Positions 24,892 to 32,321 of a stretch of 64,000 nucleotides of DNA are shown piece after piece. The DNA is from Bacteroidales bacterium (GTDB lineage Bacteria > Bacteroidota > Bacteroidia > Bacteroidales > F082): positions 40,578 through 104,577 of the forward strand of contig JAFYHS010000009.1 of the NCBI GenBank assembly GCA_017539045.1, given 5' to 3'. Position 1 is the first letter of the stretch, and every line of letters begins with the position of its first letter. Position numbers and translations under genes: made by a program. The notes beneath the pieces are model-generated. The model made no database searches and had not been told where the DNA came from. It was given only the letters and a program-made list of their open reading frames with translations.

Positions 24892-24900
24892 GCAAAGTTA
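24892..24900 (-). promoter_or_regulatory. -7 element of the pseudopilin-like/DUF3822/rsmD unit
   Basis: Minus-strand TAACTTTGC matches TAnnTTTGC, 45 bases upstream of the start at 24847. Confidence 0.6.
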
Positions 24901-24941
24901 GGATTTTTTCCTTTACAAAGCGCAACTTTTTTTCAGTCATT

Positions 24942-25343
24942 TTAAAAATGGATTTTGTGATAATCTAAATATTTGTCATCCAGATATTTACGAATCTTGC
25001 TGGCGAGAATGAGAAAAACCTGCAATTCATTTTTCTCCAGCCAATTCAACGCATCGTCGTCACGATTAATGGCTTTTGCAAAGGCGAGGTCGACTTCAAA
25101 ATGGTTTTTCAAAAGCCATTCGGCGGCTTTTTCTTCCTTGTCGATGACGCTGTCGATGGCGGCCAGTTGGGGAAAGCCGTGATTCATCAGCCAGTCTTTG
25201 GCCTCAGTGTCGCCTTGGATGGTCCGGCTCAAGGCGCCGAGTTCGGGATAGCCGTTGCGCATCAGCCAGTCGAAGAACTCGTCGCTCTCGGGGTCGAAAG
25301 TGCAGCCGAAGGCCATCAGTATTTTTATCGGATAGTGTGTCAT
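24942..25343 (-). CDS. Protein with four exact 25-residue helical repeats
   Basis: 133 residues, not recognised by name. Four units share the pattern (D/E)-x-x-x-x-W-L-x-x-(N/H)-x-(F/Y)-x-x-L/V with the invariant Trp at residues 26, 51, 76 and 101, exactly 25 apart. Each unit reads as one or two short helices (FFDWLMRNGYPELGALSRTI, AKDWLMNHGFPQLAAIDSVI, AAEWLLKNHFEVDLAFAKAI, ALNWLEKNELQVFLILASKI). It is a small solenoid, probably a protein-binding scaffold. No signal peptide. Divergent from amn. Confidence 0.7.
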   Translation of the reverse strand: MTHYPIKILMAFGCTFDPESDEFFDWLMRNGYPELGALSRTIQGDTEAKDWLMNHGFPQLAAIDSVIDKEEKAAEWLLKNHFEVDLAFAKAINRDDDALNWLEKNELQVFLILASKIRKYLDDKYLDYHKIHF

Positions 25344-25350
25344 TTACCAT

Positions 25351-25359
25351 GCAAAGATA
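25351..25359 (-). promoter_or_regulatory. -7 element of the 25-residue-repeat gene
   Basis: Minus-strand TATCTTTGC. With 25382-25390 it forms a compact divergent promoter pair; the minus leader is only about 0-3 bases if the start at 25343 is right. Confidence 0.5.
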
Positions 25360-25381
25360 CACACAATTCAAATAGAATTCT

Positions 25382-25390
25382 TATCTTTGC
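25382..25390 (+). promoter_or_regulatory. -7 element of the amn-holA unit
   Basis: TATCTTTGC, 18 bases before the amn start codon. Confidence 0.6.
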
Positions 25391-25408
25391 GCAAATATTT
25401 GAAAGTAA

Positions 25409-26179
25409 ATGAAGACCAAGCAAGAAATAGTTGAAAACTGGCTGCCACGCTATACGGGCTTGCCGTTGAATCAGTTCGGGAAATACATCCTGCTGACCAA
25501 CTTCCAAAACTATGTGGACCGCTTTGCCGAATGGCAAGGCGTGGAAGTCGTTGGGCGTGACCGCTCGATGCCCTGTGCCACCGATGGCGAAATCACCATC
25601 ATCAACTTCAGCATGGGCAGTGCCAACGCCGCCACTATCATGGACCTGTTGAGTGCCATCCAACCCAAGGCTGTGCTGTTTCTCGGCAAATGCGGCGGTA
25701 TCAAGAAAATCAACAAGGTCGGCGACCTTATCCTTCCTATCGCAGCCATCCGTGGAGAAGGTACCTCCAACGACTATTTCCCGCCTGAAGTGCCTGCACT
25801 GCCGGCATTCAGCCTCGAAAAAGCCATCTCCACCACCATCCGCGACTATGGCCGCGACTATTGGACGGGAACGGTCTACACCACCAACCGCCGCGTGTGG
25901 GAACACGATGATGAGTTTAAGGATTACCTTCGTAGGATCCGCTGCATGGCGGTCGACATGGAGACGGCCACTATTTTCACGGTAGGTTTCCATAACGAAA
26001 TCCCTACAGGTGCCCTGCTACTGGTATCCGACAACCCCATGGTGCCCGAAGGCGTGAAGACCGAGGAGAGCGACAAAAAGGTGAGCAAGAACTTTGTTGG
26101 CGAGCATCTTCGCATCGGCATCGACTCGTTGCGACAACTCATCAATAATGGCATGACCGTCAAGCACTTGAAGTTCTGA
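25409..26179 (+). CDS. amn: AMP nucleosidase
   Basis: 256 residues; hydrolyses AMP to adenine and ribose 5-phosphate in purine balance. It has the nucleoside-phosphorylase-like fold seen in NFSMGSANAATIMDLLSA, FLGKCGGIKK, the MAVDMETATIF motif (substrate ribose binding) and LLVSDNPMVPEGVKT. It is the short Bacteroidota form lacking the regulatory N-terminal domain of E. coli Amn. Its stop overlaps the holA start by one base. Confidence 0.9.
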   Translation: MKTKQEIVENWLPRYTGLPLNQFGKYILLTNFQNYVDRFAEWQGVEVVGRDRSMPCATDGEITIINFSMGSANAATIMDLLSAIQPKAVLFLGKCGGIKKINKVGDLILPIAAIRGEGTSNDYFPPEVPALPAFSLEKAISTTIRDYGRDYWTGTVYTTNRRVWEHDDEFKDYLRRIRCMAVDMETATIFTVGFHNEIPTGALLLVSDNPMVPEGVKTEESDKKVSKNFVGEHLRIGIDSLRQLINNGMTVKHLKF

Positions 26180-27177
26180 TGGATTACGAGCAGATTCTTT
26201 CCGAGATCCACAAGAAGAACTTCGCTCCCGTCTATTTCCTGACGGGCGAAGAACCTTATTTCATTGACATGGTTTCGGATACCATCGAGAATGAGGCCTT
26301 GGACGAGGCTGACCGCGCTTTCAACCAAATCGTGCTCTATGGCCGCGACGTGGATGTGGAAACCATAGCTAACCACGCCCGTAGTTTCCCGATGATGGGC
26401 GATCGTATGGTGGTCATTGTCAAGGAAGCACAGGATGTGAAGAATCTGGAGAACTTTGAGCCTTATCTCGACACCATCCCCGATACTACGCTCCTTGTTT
26501 TCGTTTATAAATACAAGAAGTTCGACAAGCGTAAGGCCCTCGCCAAGAAGATTGACAAGAAAGGCGTTTGGTTTGAGTCGAAAGCCTTGCGCGACTATAA
26601 CATCCCTGCATGGATCGTGAGCTACTTGAAGGCTGACGGCTATTCCATCACGCCCAAGGCTACGCAGATGCTGGCCGATTATCTTGGCACCGACCTGCAT
26701 AAAGTCGCCAACGAGTTGAGGAAACTCACCATCGCCTTGCCCAAAAACAAGAGCATCGATGACGCGGATGTGGAGCGTAATATCGGCATCTCTAAGGACT
26801 ATAACATGTTCGAATTGCAAAACGCTATCGGCAGCCGCGATGTACTGAAAGCCAACCGGATTGTGAACTATTTTGGCGACAATACCAAAGAGAACCCCTT
26901 GTTGGTCGCTGCCATTTCGCTATATGGCTTTTTCGCAAAACTGATCAAGCTGCACTGCACACAGGATAAGTCGCAAGGCAACCTGGCGAGTGTGTTGGGT
27001 GTGATTCCTTATTTTGTCAAAGACTATCTGGTGGCTGCGCGCAACTATCCTCCTGCGACCTGCATCCGCTGTGTCTCCATCCTTCGCGAGTTCGACTTGA
27101 AGTCGAAAGGTTATGAGAGTGGTGAGGTCAGCGAGAAGGACTTGTATAGGGAGATGATTTTCAAATTAATGCATTAA
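26179..27177 (+). CDS. holA: DNA polymerase III delta subunit
   Basis: 332 residues; clamp-loader subunit that opens the beta sliding clamp. It has FAPVYFLTGEEPYFIDMVSD at the N-terminus (mononucleotide-binding-like domain), ALAKKIDKKGVWFESKAL, the clamp-loader-box helix YLGTDLHKVANELRKL and the C-terminal collar domain (NYFGDNTKENPLLVAAISLYGFF). Normal family length. One-base overlap with amn suggests coupled expression. Confidence 0.92.
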   Translation: MDYEQILSEIHKKNFAPVYFLTGEEPYFIDMVSDTIENEALDEADRAFNQIVLYGRDVDVETIANHARSFPMMGDRMVVIVKEAQDVKNLENFEPYLDTIPDTTLLVFVYKYKKFDKRKALAKKIDKKGVWFESKALRDYNIPAWIVSYLKADGYSITPKATQMLADYLGTDLHKVANELRKLTIALPKNKSIDDADVERNIGISKDYNMFELQNAIGSRDVLKANRIVNYFGDNTKENPLLVAAISLYGFFAKLIKLHCTQDKSQGNLASVLGVIPYFVKDYLVAARNYPPATCIRCVSILREFDLKSKGYESGEVSEKDLYREMIFKLMH

Positions 27178-27182
27178 TCTAA

Positions 27183-27208
27183 GGGTCCCTGAGCCTGTCG
27201 AAGGGCCC
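27183..27208 (+). repeat. CCTGAGCCTGTCGAAGG-type dispersed palindrome
   Basis: GGGTCCCT (27183-27190) and AGGGCCC (27202-27208) pair around GAGCCTGTCGA. This sequence is a very common dispersed element in unrelated bacteria. It fills the gap between holA and dtd. Confidence 0.75.
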
Positions 27209-27223
27209 GTAACTTTTATCTAT

Positions 27224-27676
27224 ATGCGCATTGTTGCACAAAGAGTTACACATGCTTCCGTCACGATCGACGGTAAAGTGAAATCAAAAATCGGTCTTGG
27301 AATGATGATTTTGCTCGGCATCGAGGAAGCCGACAACGAAGAGGATGTGGATTGGCTGTGTACCAAACTCACCAAGCTTCGTATTTTCGACGATGGAAAT
27401 GACTCGATGAATTTAGACATTAATCAGGTGGAAGGATCTTTCCTGGTGGTGAGTCAGTTTACCCTCCACGCTCTGACCAAAAAGGGCAACCGCCCGAGCT
27501 TTATCCGTGCCGCCCGGCCAGAGCAGGCGATACCGTTGTATGAGCTATTTCTGAAACGCCTCATCGAAATCTCGGGTCGTCCAGTGCAGAGCGGAGAGTT
27601 TGGCGCCTTGATGGAAGTGGAACTGCTCAACGATGGACCAGTGACGATTTTGATGGACTCGAAGCGACGGGAATAG
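27224..27676 (+). CDS. dtd: D-aminoacyl-tRNA deacylase
   Basis: 150 residues; removes D-amino acids from mischarged tRNAs. Motifs: MRIVAQRVTHASV start, the cross-dimer SQFTLHALTKKGNRPSF (SQ-x-T catalytic Thr region) and the C-terminal NDGPVTI (Gly-Pro loop). Full-length family member. Probably read through from holA, since no -7 element was seen in the short gap. Confidence 0.95.
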   Translation: MRIVAQRVTHASVTIDGKVKSKIGLGMMILLGIEEADNEEDVDWLCTKLTKLRIFDDGNDSMNLDINQVEGSFLVVSQFTLHALTKKGNRPSFIRAARPEQAIPLYELFLKRLIEISGRPVQSGEFGALMEVELLNDGPVTILMDSKRRE

Positions 27677-27682
27677 TTTTCT

Positions 27683-27769
27683 CACGCAGAAAACGCAGAA
27701 ATCGCTGAACCTACCGGACATATGCCTGACATCGCTTTGCGCTTCATGTAATTCAGCGGATTCTGCGTG
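27683..27769. repeat. CACGCAGAA-type imperfect inverted repeat
   Basis: Left arm CACGCAGAAAACGCAGAAATCGCTGAA pattern (27683-27709) pairs with TTCAGCGGATTCTGCGTG (27752-27769). It occupies the 99-base gap between convergent dtd and subtilase genes and may end both transcripts. This is a distinct family from the other palindromes here. Confidence 0.6.
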
Positions 27770-27775
27770 CGAATA

Positions 27776-29866
27776 TTATTCCACCACAATCTTCCGCGTT
27801 TTGCTACCCATAGTCACAAAATACATTCCTTTTGGTAGTTCCAACTTTTCTTTGCTCTTGATTTCCTTGGTCAGGATGGTTTGGCCGAGGGCATTCGTGA
27901 CGGTCATATTGCCTGTGCCTTCAATGATAATATATCCCTTGGCAGGATTAGGATAGATTTTGAAGGTGCTTCTATGGTTCTCGCAAAGATAATCATAGGG
28001 CATCGTGCAATATACCGCTTCAGGACTCACTGGCGAGGCATAATGCGATCTTGTTTCCTTCTTGCGTTGAGTGAAAATATAGGAGGTGCTTGGCATTAAG
28101 CCTTCAAATACTGGAGATGGTTGCCACTCGCTGCCATTGATGTTATATTCACCATCTTCTATAGCAACAAGAGTTATGCTTGTATCGGTGTTGCTCTCCA
28201 TTTGTGGAGCTTCGGGCATGGGCTGTTCCGCTTTTTTGATAGGGCCAAAAAGAGGTGAAATTATGGCTCCTGTGCAGTTTTCGGCCGTGACTTGCACACA
28301 GACTTTCTCGAAAATGTCATCTTCGGTCAAAGTGTAGGTTGAATAGACAGCTCCTTCGATAGCTGTTGTGTCTCTTCGCCATTGGTAATGCAACTCTCCT
28401 AAATCAGGAATGGATGGCGTAGAACCCAAATTTGTTTCGGCGGTCAATGTTTCTCCGAAGAAAGGTTCTCCAGAAATATTGACTTCGCCTGTTAAAGTGG
28501 GTATAATGCTGTCATATAAAACACTTTCGATTGCACCGTAGGCATTCAATCGCCTTCCTGAGGCAACCAAACCATCGAGCGAAGGCAAGTGGTCGGCACC
28601 GTTAAGAAGGTGATGCCTCACTGAAAGACAGAAATTTGCTGGGTCGTTTTTGCATGCTATCATCATCTCCTCGGGCAAGGCAGCATACATCAGCGCAATG
28701 GTTCCAGAGACTTGGGGAGTGGCCATTGAGGTTCCAGTCATATTGCCGTAATTGTTGTTAGGAAGTGTAGAATAGATAGATGTGCCAGGTGCACCAATGT
28801 CGATGTTGTTGATGCCATAGCCTGCACCGCTATTCTTTACATCTTGCGAAGTAGTGTTGGTGATGCCTATCAGATAATTGCCAGGACAAGTGGATGGCAC
28901 ATCGCCGACCACATCGACATTCACATTTAAGTTAGGGCCAGCCCCGCAACTCAAAATGCCGACAGCTCCCATTTCGTCATACATCGAGCACCAGATAGGA
29001 TAATCGTCGGGATCGCCGTAATCGACGCCGAAGGAGGAATTGGTGGCCACAATGAAGGCGCCTTCCTCACCATCGGTCTCATTGTATCTTGCTCGCATTT
29101 CCAAAACGTAAGCATAGGCTTCCACGACAATAGACTCTTCGCCTGAACTACCACCGATGGGCATGATTTTTACATTCCAATTCACGCCGCAAACGCCTTT
29201 TCCATTGTTTCCGACAGCACCGATGATGCCCGAAACATGAGTGCCATGGTTGTTGCTGCCGACATAGCCGTTGTGGTTGTAAGCATTCCAACCGTGAAAG
29301 TCATCAATATAGCCGTTACCATCGTCATCGATGCCATTGTTGGGGATTTCATGAGCGTTTTCCCAGCAATTCAGGTCTTCATGGGTCCAATCAGCACCTC
29401 CGTCGATGACGGCTACCACGATGGTGTCGCCAGTCGCCGTGACACCGCCTGTGGTAAATTCTTCCCAAGTTTGCGGCAGGTTCATAATGGCAGGTGCCCA
29501 TTGTTGGCCAAAGAAGGGATCGTCTGGAATCGCTTCGCGTAATGTGATGTTGGTATGGTTGTTTTGTATGACACGCACATCAGCATTGGCGTTTAAGCGG
29601 CGCATTTTGTCTTCTCTAAGCTCTTTGTTGTCGTTGATTTCGAAAAGCCAGATATTCAGCCTTTTGGACAGTTGTCTTTTCGGCATGATTCCAGTATTGG
29701 ACTTGGCGGCAAAGTCTGCGGCATCCACATCTTGCTCTAGCCAGATGATGAATTCGTTTTCCACATATGTGGTTGATTCTTGGCTTTGCTGTGGTTCCTG
29801 CGCGTATGAAAACACGGACAAAGCCATTATGGCCAAGATGAATAGTGGTTTAATGATTGATTTCAT
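27776..29866 (-). CDS. Subtilisin-like serine protease (S8), T9SS cargo
   Basis: 696 residues. Signal peptide (MKSIIKPLFILAIMALSVFSYAQ), an inhibitor-I9-like propeptide (about 30-105), then the S8 domain: AVIDGGADWTHEDL (D155), NNHGTHVSGIIG (H207), ATNSSFG (oxyanion Asn276) and GTSMATPQVSG (S380). A calcium-type DDDGNGYIDD insert lies at about 180-189. Ig/Fn-like modules follow (about 455-615). The C-terminus IYPNPAKGYIIIEGTG ... GMYFVTMGSKTR is a T9SS type A sorting domain. Own promoter on the minus strand. Confidence 0.94.
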   Translation of the reverse strand: MKSIIKPLFILAIMALSVFSYAQEPQQSQESTTYVENEFIIWLEQDVDAADFAAKSNTGIMPKRQLSKRLNIWLFEINDNKELREDKMRRLNANADVRVIQNNHTNITLREAIPDDPFFGQQWAPAIMNLPQTWEEFTTGGVTATGDTIVVAVIDGGADWTHEDLNCWENAHEIPNNGIDDDGNGYIDDFHGWNAYNHNGYVGSNNHGTHVSGIIGAVGNNGKGVCGVNWNVKIMPIGGSSGEESIVVEAYAYVLEMRARYNETDGEEGAFIVATNSSFGVDYGDPDDYPIWCSMYDEMGAVGILSCGAGPNLNVNVDVVGDVPSTCPGNYLIGITNTTSQDVKNSGAGYGINNIDIGAPGTSIYSTLPNNNYGNMTGTSMATPQVSGTIALMYAALPEEMMIACKNDPANFCLSVRHHLLNGADHLPSLDGLVASGRRLNAYGAIESVLYDSIIPTLTGEVNISGEPFFGETLTAETNLGSTPSIPDLGELHYQWRRDTTAIEGAVYSTYTLTEDDIFEKVCVQVTAENCTGAIISPLFGPIKKAEQPMPEAPQMESNTDTSITLVAIEDGEYNINGSEWQPSPVFEGLMPSTSYIFTQRKKETRSHYASPVSPEAVYCTMPYDYLCENHRSTFKIYPNPAKGYIIIEGTGNMTVTNALGQTILTKEIKSKEKLELPKGMYFVTMGSKTRKIVVE

Positions 29867-29897
29867 GGGAATGTAATTATTTATGTTTCAGTTCGCA

Positions 29898-29906
29898 AAA
29901 ATAAAC
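29898..29906 (-). promoter_or_regulatory. -7 element of the subtilase gene
   Basis: Minus-strand TATTTTTGC, 31 bases before the start at 29866. Back-to-back with the rbfA element. Confidence 0.55.
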
Positions 29907-29954
29907 ATTTTCAGTTTACTGAATGCTTTTCCGAAAGATTTCAAAAGAATTGCC

Positions 29955-29963
29955 TATTTTTGC
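29955..29963 (+). promoter_or_regulatory. -7 element of the rbfA unit
   Basis: TATTTTTGC, followed by a 50-base leader made largely of the AACTGA-type repeat. Confidence 0.55.
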
Positions 29964-29971
29964 ATCTCTAT

Positions 29972-30007
29972 TTAACTGACAACTGAACAACTGCAAACTG
30001 ACAACTA
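29972..30007 (+). repeat. AACTGA-type leader repeat before rbfA
   Basis: Tandem AACTGACAACTGAACAACTG / CAAACTGACAACT just before the rbfA start codon; it would lie in the 5' untranslated RNA. Confidence 0.65.
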
Positions 30008-30014
30008 AAAAAAG

Positions 30015-30359
30015 ATGGAAGGAAAGCGATTAGAAAAAGTAAACAAGTTGTTGCTGAAAGAATTAGGCGATATATTCCAGAAGGAACTGAAACCCAAAGT
30101 CCCTTCGCTGATGATCACCGTGACGCGTGTCAATGTCACTTCCGACCTTTCGTATGCGCGTGTATATCTGAGTGTGTTCGGTGTGGACGAGAAAAAGAAG
30201 GTCGTGGAAGAGGTAGGCCAAAACGCCAAAGCCATCCGTGGCTTGCTGGGCAACCGCATACGTCACCAGATGCGCGTGGTGCCTGAGTTACGTTTCATCG
30301 AGGACGACTCGCTCGACTACATCGAAAACATCGACAACCTGCTGCATCCCGAAAAGTGA
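30015..30359 (+). CDS. rbfA: Ribosome-binding factor A
   Basis: 114 residues; KH-type protein binding the 30S subunit during 16S rRNA maturation. Seen: MEGKRLEKVNKLLLKELGDI start, LMITVTRVNVTSDLSYARVYLSVFG with the conserved T-x-V-x-x-S-x-D-L-x-x-A pattern, and the C-terminal VPELRFIEDDSLD. The next gene starts on a GTG overlapping its stop. Confidence 0.95.
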   Translation: MEGKRLEKVNKLLLKELGDIFQKELKPKVPSLMITVTRVNVTSDLSYARVYLSVFGVDEKKKVVEEVGQNAKAIRGLLGNRIRHQMRVVPELRFIEDDSLDYIENIDNLLHPEK

Positions 30360-31588
30360 GACTGCCGCTATTCATAGCAAACCGTTACCTGCTGGCCAAA
30401 AAGAGCCACAATCTCATTAATATCATCACGTGGATCTCCATTCTGGGTATTAGTGTGGGCTCGTTTGCGCTTATCGTGGTGTTGTCAGCTTTCAACGGCT
30501 TGGAGAAGGTGATTTCCTCGATGAACAACCGCCTCACACCTGACCTGCAAATCTCCGCTGTAAAAGGCAAAACCATCGACTTGACGTCTTTTCCATTAGG
30601 CCAACTTGAAGATATACAGGGTGTTGAGTATGTAATTCCTACGATCACCGAGGACGCATTGTTTCGCGCCAATGACAAGCAACATATAGGTCAAGTGAAG
30701 GGCGTAGGCTTGGAGTACCAGAATATTGACCGTTTAAAGGAGATCATTTCCGGTGATGGCACTTTGGTGCTTTCCGACGAGGACGAGCATGATTTCGCCG
30801 TTCCTGGTGCCGGTGTGGCATGGTATCTTGGTATTAATGCCTATAACCCATACGCTATGGTGCGCATCTATGTGCCCAAGCGTGGCAATGCGTCGCTGAT
30901 GAGCCTCGAAAACAGTTTCAACTCCGATGTGCTGACCGTGCGTAGTGTATTCTCCACCGAGCAGGAACAAGATGAGAAACTGGTGCTTGTGCCTTTCGAC
31001 ATGCTTTCAGAACTGCTTGAATACGAGGATAAAGCAACCAATGTTGAGGTTTTTGTTGTACCGAATTCGGATATTAAAAAAGTGAAGAAATCTGTGGCTG
31101 CCGTCATCGGTGCCGACTATGCTGTGAAGAATCAACAGGAGCAGCAGGAAACGCTTTACCGAATCATGCGTTCCGAGAAGTGGGCGGTTTATGTCATTCT
31201 AACTTTCATCCTGATTTTGGCCACATTCAACGTGGTTGGCTCGCTCTCCATGCTGATGATCGACAAGCGCAAGGACACGGAAATCTTGAAATCCATGGGC
31301 GCCGACAACCGATTGATTAAAAAGATTTTCCTGAATGAAGGCCTGCTGATTTCGGTGGCGGGCGGTGTCATCGGATTGCTGTTGGGCATCATTTTGGTGT
31401 TGTTGCAGCAGCAGTTCGGTTTCGTAAAGTTTGGCACGGGCGGCAACTATGTCGTGGATGCCTATCCAGTGCTTTTGAAATTAAAAGACGTGCTGCTGAT
31501 TTTCGCCACGATTCTGGTGGTGGGTTGCACTTCGGCTTTCCTCACGGTGCGTCATGCACTGAGGAAATCAGATTTGTCAAGTCAATAA
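30356..31588 (+). CDS. LolC/LolE-type ABC transporter permease (FtsX family)
   Basis: 410 residues with four membrane helices: one near the N-terminus (NIITWISILGISVGSFALIVVLSAFNG) and three near the C-terminus, around a large periplasmic domain (about 50-265), as in lipoprotein-releasing permeases. It probably moves lipoproteins off the inner membrane. The start is GTG 30356 overlapping the rbfA stop; no ATG fits the conserved RLPLFIANRYLLAKKSHNLINI beginning. Its 3' end overlaps the convergent ksgA gene by 47 bases. Confidence 0.85.
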   Translation: MRLPLFIANRYLLAKKSHNLINIITWISILGISVGSFALIVVLSAFNGLEKVISSMNNRLTPDLQISAVKGKTIDLTSFPLGQLEDIQGVEYVIPTITEDALFRANDKQHIGQVKGVGLEYQNIDRLKEIISGDGTLVLSDEDEHDFAVPGAGVAWYLGINAYNPYAMVRIYVPKRGNASLMSLENSFNSDVLTVRSVFSTEQEQDEKLVLVPFDMLSELLEYEDKATNVEVFVVPNSDIKKVKKSVAAVIGADYAVKNQQEQQETLYRIMRSEKWAVYVILTFILILATFNVVGSLSMLMIDKRKDTEILKSMGADNRLIKKIFLNEGLLISVAGGVIGLLLGIILVLLQQQFGFVKFGTGGNYVVDAYPVLLKLKDVLLIFATILVVGCTSAFLTVRHALRKSDLSSQ

Positions 31589-32321
31589 ACTCCTTTACAG
31601 AGAGCTGCTCAGGCCGTTTGTTGAAGACCTCGTTTTCGATGATGTCGGGGCTGATTAATGGACGCAACGAGTTGCGCATGGTCTTGCGACGTTGGTTGAA
31701 AGCCTGCTTGACGATGCTCACAAACAGCTTCTCATCGCAACCTAAGTTGGTGACCGCATTGCGTCGCATTTTGATAACGGCGGACTTCACCTTCGGCGGT
31801 GGGTTGAACACGTTCTCGTGAACGGTGAAAAGATACTCGATGTCGTACCAAGCCTGCATTAATACGCTCAAAATGCCGTAGGTCTTGCTGCCTTCCTTGG
31901 CGGCCATGCGCTCGGCCATCTCTTTTTGCACCATGCCCACCACTTCAACGACTTGTTCCTTGTATTTCAGCACTTGGAAGAAAATCTGACTGCTGATGTT
32001 GTAAGGGAAATTTCCGATGATGGCCATGTTTTGTTTGCCAAATTGACTGAGGTCGGTGCGGAGGAAGTCGCCCTCAATGAGCCGATCACCGAGCATTGGG
32101 AAATGCTTCTCCAAATAGGCGATGGACTCCTTGTCGATTTCGATGACGTGGAACTTGTCGAGAATGTCTTGCACCAAATATTGGGTCAAAACGCCTGTGC
32201 CGGCACCCACTTCGATGACGCTCTCCACATCGGGCGACAATTGCTCCACGATGCGTTGGGCGATATTTTGGTCGGTCAGGAAATGCTGGCCTAAGGCTTT
32301 CTTGGGTCGGACCTCGTTCAT
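31542..32321 (-). CDS. rsmA: 16S rRNA dimethyladenosine transferase KsgA
   Basis: 259 residues; dimethylates A1518 and A1519 of 16S rRNA. Motifs: KKALGQHFLTDQNIAQRIV, SAM site VIEVGAGTGVLTQYL, catalytic GNFPYNISSQI and the C-terminal NQRRKTMRNSL. Starts 4 bases inside the end of the TPR gene. Its 3' end overlaps the permease gene tail to tail. Confidence 0.96.
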   Translation of the reverse strand: MNEVRPKKALGQHFLTDQNIAQRIVEQLSPDVESVIEVGAGTGVLTQYLVQDILDKFHVIEIDKESIAYLEKHFPMLGDRLIEGDFLRTDLSQFGKQNMAIIGNFPYNISSQIFFQVLKYKEQVVEVVGMVQKEMAERMAAKEGSKTYGILSVLMQAWYDIEYLFTVHENVFNPPPKVKSAVIKMRRNAVTNLGCDEKLFVSIVKQAFNQRRKTMRNSLRPLISPDIIENEVFNKRPEQLSVKEFIDLTNLISSVHDAP

